This document shows, one piece after another, positions 13,701-23,600 of a stretch of 64,000 nt of DNA. The DNA is from Aquila chrysaetos chrysaetos (lineage: Eukaryota; Chordata; Aves; Accipitriformes; Accipitridae): assembly GCF_900496995.4 (NCBI RefSeq), contig NC_044013.1:42607554-42671553 (forward strand). The letters are read 5' to 3'. Each line of letters opens with the position of its first letter. Position 1 is the first letter of the stretch. Both the position numbers and the translations under genes were made by a program. Below the pieces are notes generated by a model. It saw nothing but the letters and a program-made list of their open reading frames with translations, did no database searches and had not been told where the DNA came from.

Positions 13701-16700
13701 GCTTGGATCAAAACAAATAACATGCTGAAGTGCTGCCTGATCTCTCCAGTATAGAATAAATGTGCCTGTAATCAGCCAATGAAAGGAAGTGCAGCTCTAC
13801 TGAAGACTGAATAGCTCACATCCTAAACCAGCTCAGAGGACCTCCCATAAGATGACTGTATTTAGAACAGGGATGAAAGAGACCTACCGGAGGATGTTGA
13901 AGAGCCATTCATAGATGCTACTTCTAAGACAGATGTTAGCACTGATTATCCTTTTGTATTTCTTTGTGTACTGTCTTTTCTCAGCTTGCTTTGCAGTACA
14001 ACTGAATGCAGCAGCTTCTTGCACTATACCTTTTTGGGGTTTTTAAAATTTTTTTTTCTGCTAAGGGGCAATTTTCCCCCTAAATAAAGTAAACATTTGC
14101 CTGGCATGTAGCATACCAAGCAAGGGAGAGGGACCATACGCCTGACCTTCCATATTTAGTAGGTATCAAAGGGTCATATCACAGAGTTATTTATTTCCCT
14201 ACACTCCTAGAGACTCTACTGGGAAGTCAGCTCCTATCTAAACCAGAGCTAAGACTAAATATTCTTGCGGTCTTGTGATAACGATTTACTTCTACTAACG
14301 ATCATACAAAATTCATATATATTTCTTAATAACTACGTGGAGAAGATATTTATAACCAGGCATTTCAGATGCTTAAGGTTTTAGTAAAATGTAGTATTGC
14401 AATATTCAAAAGGATGAGGTATCGTACCTGGATTTTGAACTTTGAAGATTCTGTCTGAATTTCAACTTCATGGGAATTATATCCTTGGAGTGAATGTTTG
14501 CAAGTGCTGTTGAGAAAAGAGGACATGACTTATGGCAATTTTGCGATTCGGTTTAAAATCTCTTCAGGTACTATGTAGAAAAAGTACTGAACCATGCTCG
14601 CCCTAGAATGCGATATACTTTTAGTTATGTGTCCTATATGCATGCCTTCCGTGACTAAAAGTAGTTCATCTCAGCTTTTGTTCTTCTGGGGCTGTCAAAA
14701 TGTATGGTAGTTCTGCTGTTCTGATGTTATTGCACCGGAAAAGACAATGACTTATGCTATGTAAACCAATGTCTTTTTGTCTCTGACCACTGTACTTCAT
14801 TATATGCATCCTATCATCTAGCAGGACTAATATAACTTCTAGAAAAACCTTTACAGTTCAGACCTATCTGAAGCAAAATGGACAGAGGAAGTGGAAGGTG
14901 GGAGGTCATACCTTTAGCCAAGTTCATGGTTTGAGAGTCATGCACTATCCTGTAATTCTTAGGATCCCAGCTTTCATCAGAGGTATATATCTTAGGCAAC
15001 TGAATACTGTTTTTCCCACGGATGTTAAAAATGTCACAGGCAGTCTAGAAAAAAGAAAAAAAATAAGGCTATTCATTGTAAAAAAAAAAAATTCTTAGAG
15101 TTGTCATAATCCTAATGAGGAGATATCAATTTCACAGATTGCTATTTTTAATTGATTCTGTTGAGTTCAGTTATGTTATAGGGGTTCAGTGAGTTCAGTA
15201 AGGTTCCACTTCTATACCAGTATAACTAAAAAACTGATCTACTTCAAAAAATTCTGATGTTTGATGCTGCCACCCTTGCTCATACCGAGCATTCCATTAT
15301 CCAAAAGGTTTCATGGAACTTTATGTGAATATTAAAAAATATGAGAAAAGGGACCCAGTTCCCTCTTCAACTTAGGCAAGCAGTAGAAAAGAGGGGAGCT
15401 CAAAATTCAGATATAAATCCAGATGTTTGCTTTCCTTCATTTTCCCCCATTTTTATGGGATGCTAGTGAATACTGAAATAAAATGAATGAATGAACAAAC
15501 TAAAATATGAGCTATTTATATAGTCACCTTGAATGCACTGACTGCCCATGTGCGAAAGGCTTCTTCTTGCCCATTGAGCTCATCTCCTTCACCTATTGGA
15601 GTGAGCTGAGAAGCCCCTAGTTGGGCAAGTTTTTGGTCAATGGCATGAGCAAAGGCACAGAACTCTGGATACATGCTGGACCCCAAACCAAACACAGCAT
15701 ATCTGCAGGAGATAAAAATAAGATCACTATGTTATACTAAATGAAATGCAAAAAGACTCAATCCCATGCAAACCAAACAACAAAGTATTTTTACCTAATT
15801 TTTTTTCTCAGCAATTTCAGGGTGAGCAAGGAGTTCTTCAAGGTCTGTATAAAAATTCATAAAATACTTAAGGTTAGAAAAATACCCTGAGTTAAAACAA
15901 AAGTGAGACCCTGATACATATCTTACTCAAGTACATGGGACAAATGAGAGGGTTGTCTTTGGTCTCAGTCTTTGAGTTGAGCCTCATATATACTTCTGAG
16001 GTAAATATTACCTTTCCGTTATTTGGAGAATCTCCATTTCCAAATGTGCTAGTAACCACTAAAAGAAGTGTTTCGTTTTCCAGGTCACAAATGTTGTACT
16101 CATCCATGCATAGAATCTGGAAGGTATAAAGCTCATGAGAAATTGCTAGGAGACATAAGAACTAGCATTAGATATCTCTGTGATTGTCAGATGACCATTG
16201 ACCAAATTTACAAGGCATTATGCTAAATGAATACAAAATCAAAGTTCTAGTCCAGCTTATATTTACTGAACGTTCAAAACATAGGTTTAGAGAATGAAAA
16301 AGCTTGCAGAAGCTTATAAAACTAGCCAAACTTCTTTCTTCATTTAGTGTGGATGATTTATACTTTCTTACCTTAGTGTTGAAGGCACAGTTGAACAAAG
16401 TGCACAGATTGTTGGCTAGTGTTTCAGATTTCCCAGTCTCTGTTGCATAGATTACAGTGACCTTGGACCTGGTTGCCATTGTTTGTCGCATGAGCGAAGA
16501 TGCAAAGAGTACAGCCCTGGGGAGGAAAAAAAAAAAATAAAAATCACATATAATTTTTAATATAGCTACACAGTAATTCAGATTGATTCACAAACAAGCT
16601 AGGAAAGACTGATCTTGAGCATGGTTTTTCCTTGGAAGACTGTTCAGAAGCAATACACTATAGATAGCCCTGAATAAGAATCTTAGCTATGGATATTACC

Positions 16701-17660
16701 TAACTGTGGACAGGTAAGTCTATGATTCAAACAATTCAAGTTGTCCCTACTGTAATAATTATTAAAAAAACCCAACAGTGGAACAGAAACATCACCAGAA
16801 CAGAATAGTTGGACAAAAGCATGAAGACTTTTATTTGAACAACTTACTTTGCCAAGATGCTAAACTTTATTTCTTTTTTCTTTGGCCTCCGTGTCTCATC
16901 ATGCCAGACATGTGTTTTCCATGCATCCACCTTTAAAAAAAAAAAAAAAAGTTAAGCTTCAGGTAAGAAATGTAAAATAATAAATACACAATTTGTATAT
17001 CTTTGAAATGGCCAAATTAAATAGAATCTGTACATACAATCCTCTGTGTGCAAATATCGGATCAGTCTCTGTAGCATTAAATTGCATTTTACTTACAGCT
17101 TGAGAATTCAACAGAACTAACATAAACTTCCACAGTACAATAGATATTGCCTGATATTTATGAATCTCTCTAGTGAACTTCCATATTCATTCAGACTTCT
17201 TCAGATCCCATATTATTATCTGCACTGCTGAAGTTGTCTACTGGAATCATATTTTTTTGGCTAATGTGTACCTGGTAGTAATAGAAGGGAGTGAGGACAT
17301 AGTTCAACATCTCCTGGTGGAACACAGGAGTTATGCTCCCTGACATAGGAGGTACAATCCACACCCAGTCAGCCGGGCAGCCTCCTCGCACACGGTACTC
17401 ATTCTGCATGTATTTCATGAAGGACTCAGCAGCTGAGTGGTGATCCATGATAGTCACATTTTGTTTCTAGAATAATTGCAAAAAGAAAGACATACATTAA
17501 AAAAGCCCATTCTGCTCCTCTTCCTGATGTAGTTAAAGTAATCCTTTTGCTTTGGGCAATATTTCAAGGACTTTATACAGTGCTGGGAAATAATTACTAT
17601 CAGTAACCATTACATATATACATATTGAGGTGGACCTTTGATTAAGGACTCTTAGGTCCT

Positions 17661-17695
<35 letters not shown>

Positions 17696-20600
17696 CAGCA
17701 TTTTACCTCTCCAGCACTGGGAGTGCATGCTCAAAAGCCGCTGACCATTTTTACCTTTCGTATTGTTATGGTATGTTAAATAAACTGTAATTGTAAATAA
17801 AATATATAATCCAATGGCTTTACATAGATTTTGATGCATAGACACACATGCTAAAAGGATGAACAATATTGCCCTTAACTTCCTTTTCTTTTTCTCTCCT
17901 TTCTGCCTTCACCTGAGATTTTTTTTCTGGCAACAACAGGAAATATGGATTCCTCTAGTCTCCCAGGTGTAAATCAAGAATAACTCTATTGGAATCCCAT
18001 TGATAACCTCCACTGAGCATTGGTCGACTGGCACTATATTTGTTTAAAGCTGTTATAAGTGAACACAGTATTCAGTGTCTCTCCAGATACCACACTCGTT
18101 GACTTACTTGGAAGCTGTAAAGCACAGCCACATTTATCTCTACAACAGCTCGGTCTTTCCACAATGATGAAAGTTTGTTTGTTTCCAGTCCCATTCTTCT
18201 TCCTACCTCCTGCACGTGAAGAGAGAGAAAAGGGAAGAGCAAATTTACTATGTGGGACTTAAACCTCATGATTTCTCCACCTCATCACATTAATATGCAG
18301 GTAAAAGTACTGTGGAAGGAGGAAGTCAGTCTTATGTCGGGGAAAGAGATGGCACCAGAAACACTTGAGGTTAGAGGTAAACTTGAGTTACGGAGTTCTG
18401 GTTCTTGAGGCTATTCCAGTTTGGTAAAGCAGGAAATGGTTCTCTCCTGGACTAAATGGTTTTAAAAGTAGCAGTATCTGGTTATAAGTCATCATTATTA
18501 ATTTGTACTAATGAGGTGACTAAGACCTGCAGCTAACCACCAGGACTCCATTGCTTTGTCAACAGCAGACTGGAACTGACATAAATATACCTCTGAGAAA
18601 TGTACAGACACCAAAAGTCCTGAATCAGCAGGACTCAGGGTAAAATTGAGGAAGAATTCCCTTTAGACAGCATTTTTTAATATTTTTTTTTCACAGCTCA
18701 GTTTCACGATTCTATCCGGGTATTTGGAATTGATACTGTCAGAACACTGTAAAAACAGTCTTACAATCTGGCAGTCATAATCTTGGCAGAAATTCAAGAT
18801 GACCCACAATAGTCAGGATAATGCGTCAGATTAGTGCTGAAGCGTTAGTGTGATGTAAATACAATGCCCATCTCAGCAAAGACTGACAGCATCTCTTTTT
18901 GAAAAAGCTCCATCCACCAAGTTCATTCCCTTCCCAGATCAACACAACTCTACTTCAGAAGATTACCTTCAGGATGTTGTATCGCTGTACATCACAGAAG
19001 TCTCGCACTCCTATCTCTGTCCCCAGGTACCAGCCATTGAAAGGACACCCAGTAAATTCCAGGCCTCCCACCTCAAGAAGCATGTTGGCAACAGCAGGCA
19101 GCGCGTACCACTTCAGATCTAAGTCCTTAAACCATTCATACCTGTTAAACAAGCATTTTGATTTATTACATTATGCGTCTTTTCCTCCTTTAGGCGATAA
19201 CCAGAAAAATCCAGGAAGATAAAGAGCACTAACTCTAGGAGAAATGACCCATGAAGCACGGTCTGCAAAAGCTCATAGCAGTTTTCATTTACAATGTGGT
19301 AACTGGAAATTGCCTCTAAAGAAACTGCAGAACACCATTAGAGAGTTCTGCAACCTGCAGGCCAGACCCAAAGCAAACATGAAGAAAAAACAAGAAAGAA
19401 AGGCAATAATCCTCTTATGAGCACAGCCATATTTTACATGTGTATTACACTGGCATAAGAAATGACGATTTTTAAAATTCTGAATATGATTGAAATGTAG
19501 ATTGGGAAAAAAAGATTTCCAACAAAATTGCTGTTGGCTTCCTTAATTTAAATATCATTTCATTGTTCTAAGAGGCATTTTATCTTTCAGAACAATTTAC
19601 CATAATTTCTTCCCAACAAAGAACTCATAAAATGACTGCCACAGGCACAGGCTAATAACCTGCCAAGGTGAGGCAGAAGCAAAAATGCAATTATCTAAAT
19701 CTTGTGTGCTTACTTTGGATGCTCCATTGGCACTTCGAGGACAATTTCTGGCGGGAATTCAAATATTTCTGGGTCTTGGCCGTTTGCTTGGAGAACGAGT
19801 GGAACTATATCAAAGCGGCCATATTTCGGCTTCCACCCAAGCTCAATGCACAACTGTAAATAAAGAAAGTACATTTTGGGATTTTTTTAGGTTCCCCCGC
19901 CCCAGATTTGAAGACGAAAAAATGTTAACCCACTAAAACCTACTGAGGTAATTTCTAAGTGATAAAGGTTATCTTTCCCATTCAAACAATGTTGAGACTT
20001 GTTGTTCAAGTACTGATTGTGTCTCTGACTTAAGAGGAGCATTAGCTTACCCTGTTCTGAGGTGGAGGGGAGTATTTTTATATCAGGATTGTAAGAAATT
20101 ATTGCTCCAGCCTGCACCTAGAACCTGTGGGGCAGAACATCCCATTCACTCCTTACCGCCACACTTCCCTCCCAATCTGCATAAACATGCAAGAAAAAAA
20201 AAAAGAAAAAAAGACAGATGGGTTCGACAAGATGGAAAGCATTTGTGATTCTGTATTTAGAACTGTACCTGTGTGAACTCCACACTGGCAGGGTCTCCTA
20301 CAATAGACCCATCTGGCATTTGATATCCAGCATATCGGATGAGCTGGCTGTTCCAAACACGAAAATCATGTTTCCCATCAGTCCTCTGAGGGAAGATAGT
20401 GATGGCTGATCTGCCCAGAGAGACAATCAAATCGCATTACACCACAGCAGCACATCAAACACATTCTAATTATTAAGACATAAATTGTCAGCAACAGCAA
20501 TTATTTTATATTTCTAAAATAAACATCAGTAGAAATAAAATCATTCATCCTCTCTACCCACCTCCCTGAATCTTCAAATCATCTCTTTTCCCCAGGAATT

Positions 20601-23600
20601 ACAAAAGATTTTGCAACATCAGCCATGAAAGTTACGAAATCTCAAAATAGTTGATGGTACACAAGAGGAACATATAAGTACCAGGAGAATTAAGAGCAGA
20701 GACAAGTTGTCAAAATATTTAGATAGACCATTTCAGGTCTTAGGTAGAGTTTTGAATTCAGATCTGGATGTGATTTTTGTTGTTTAAAATTAAAATTAGA
20801 GAGACTTACCTTATATTTCCATTGTTTGTGGCATACTGAATATGACGACAGATATGCTCAAACATTTCCTTCGCTGTTTTACAATCACGTGCATCAAATA
20901 CCTATACGTTTCCAAAAGAAACATAAGAAAAAAACCTGATTTTGAAACAGTAATGTAAGCTCATTATTTTTCTTATGCATTTACGGAAAGGAAAGATTAA
21001 GGAAAAAAGTGAAATGAAAAATCAGTATTTCTCAATTTCATTGTAGCTCCACCAGGAAAGGTTCATTTTTATTGTTCTTATATGCATCCTTTTTACACGT
21101 AACAATCCTCCAAGGACCAAGACATGGACCTTGTTCCACAACATAGCTGGTTCCTATGCTAGCACTTCTACACATGTTTTCATTCAACTATGAAGCAGAG
21201 AACTACAAAAAACCCCACGTTGATCTTATGATATGTACAGGAGGGAGTAGCCCTCAGTTGAAGCAACTGGCATATTTTACCAAGTAAAGGACATTCTTCT
21301 GATTTACAGCAGATGACTATTTGGCCCATAATTTCTAGACTCGTAGGTTACCTGTAGATTGGACCACTGGATTCTCCCGATACACCTAGGTGCATTCCTC
21401 CAGGCCTGTTTGGCAGCAAAGACCAGTTCATCCTTTGTCAGATGGTAGGTTCCTGTTGTTTCTATCTCCTTGGTCACTGTTTCCAGTCGGACCAGGTGTT
21501 CTTCTATTTTTGGCCTTTTGAACAGGAAACAGACATGGAAAGAAACAATGAGAATTTAATTACTTAGAACTGATTTAAATTGCAGACATTCTTCTTATAT
21601 TCTGGGTCAAGAAGAGCATGGGCATTGCTGAAGCCATAAAGCTTTTGAGCATCCTTTTGCACGAGAAGACTTCTACTCACATCGCTGATTTTATCTGCCA
21701 GGATGCAGATAGATTTCCAGGGAGGGGGTTAGCATCTATATAGGCTGAGATATGGCAAGTTTGGATAAACACAAGAAACGTGTCCCTGTTAAACATCTAC
21801 ACTCTGTGGATGTGAAACAGGTCAACATAAAATACTCTATCCTTTATGAAAACATCCATCACCTCATGAAGTCAGCAATTTCACTGTGCTTCAGCCGTGA
21901 GAAGTCACCATCATCTGCTCCCCACCTCCCCTCTACTGCAGCACACTTTTGTCCCCAAAGCATAGCTGTTATCTATTGCAGCAGTCTAAGGTCCAAGATT
22001 TTTATCAAAAAGCAGGGGGTATTCTAGGCAAAGGGATGAGTTAAGTACATAGGACCCTGAGTACTACGGAGGAGAATTTTTCCTGGTTTCAGAATTTAGG
22101 AACTGTCCTTATTGAGTGCAAATGACAGAGCTTACTAGCCTAATGAAGAAACTAACACACTAGAAATTTAAGTAGCGACACCATCCTTTCACCACCCAAC
22201 ACATACATGGATTGATCACAAGCTTTTCTGCATAAATTTTCAGTTTAAATTTGGATTTTCTAGATTAGTTTGGAAAAAATTGTCAAATCACAAGTAAATG
22301 GAAAGTAGAGAACATGCTAGCTTCAGCCCAGAAGTAGGATTACAGTGACTGTCCTCTCAAAGCTGTATTATTTTCACAGGGACACAGCTATTCTGAGCAA
22401 AGTAAGTAGGATTTTAATTCCTAAAAGGAAGTGCTGAGCAATTCCTTTGTCAGGGAAACCAACTCTAAAATTCTTTAGCTTGATAACAGAGAATGAAGTC
22501 AAAATATTAGGAAATATTTATCACAGCACAGACAAAAATTGTTTTGTTGGCTTACAGATAGAATGAAAATAGCCTGCACTGTCTGAGAGTTTTCACATTT
22601 TCAACAAGATGAAAGATCAAGGGCAAGCATGTAAGATAGTGTAAATCAGTGTGATCAAATAGCCATGAGAAGAAACAGAGAGATGTGCAAATGTAATACG
22701 CTGGCAAGTCACTACAGCCTGTGTGTAAGACAGGGACTTTCAGGAAGATTCAGATGGAAGAAAGCTTTGTAGAAGAGTTCAAAGTGTCTAAAGAAGTAGC
22801 CATTATGTGGCTGAGTCCCTTTGAAAGTCTGACAATATTTTATAATGGGATGAGCAAACACTGAATTGTCACTTGAAAGCTTGTCATTTGAAAACTTTGT
22901 CACTGCAAACTCTTGGACCTCAACCAGATGTTCCAGCTTTTCCTGCAACAAACAAGACGTCTCTGCACCATGTCCATTTTTGTGAAAACACAAACCTCTT
23001 TTCTGAAGCTAGAGCATCCCTCTCAGCATGCTCAGTAAGCTTATGTTGATGATAGCACAGAGCAAGGTTGAGAAGCAAGAGACTGGCCTTCCAATCTTTG
23101 GCTAAAGCCTTGAGAGTCAAAACAGAGAACAAAAGAACACAGAGAAAAGATACTTGGAACAGCACAAACAAAAAGTATTATCCACATTATTCACATCTAA
23201 GACTGATCTGAGTAGGAGCTAATCCCATTAATATCCAACGTTAAGAAAACAGAAGGTAACATTCTGTAAGAGAGTTCTAACCAAGCTGCTTATTATAAAC
23301 GTACTACAGTGTAACACACTCAGAAGGGATGGGGCTGAGGAATGCACTCTGTAGAGTCCCTTTCTGTATTCACAAGACCTGGGATCGGCAGCATATGAAG
23401 TGCAGTGTTTTATTTACCTTTTCTAATAGTCCTTATCTATTTTTTGAATGCGTGCTATGCATAGTTACCGATACCTGTGAAGAAACCAAACACTCCTATA
23501 GTCTCACAGACAGACAGACACGTAGAGGACTTTTATACCAAAAATGAAGGTAAAGTTGGCTTACTCTTTAAATGAATTGTAGTACTGCTTGATAAAGTCT

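Noticed and set aside
17664-17690. T27 run in NOS2 intron 12 as a retrocopy tail
   Set aside because: No AATAAA signal precedes it on the minus strand; a simple homopolymer.
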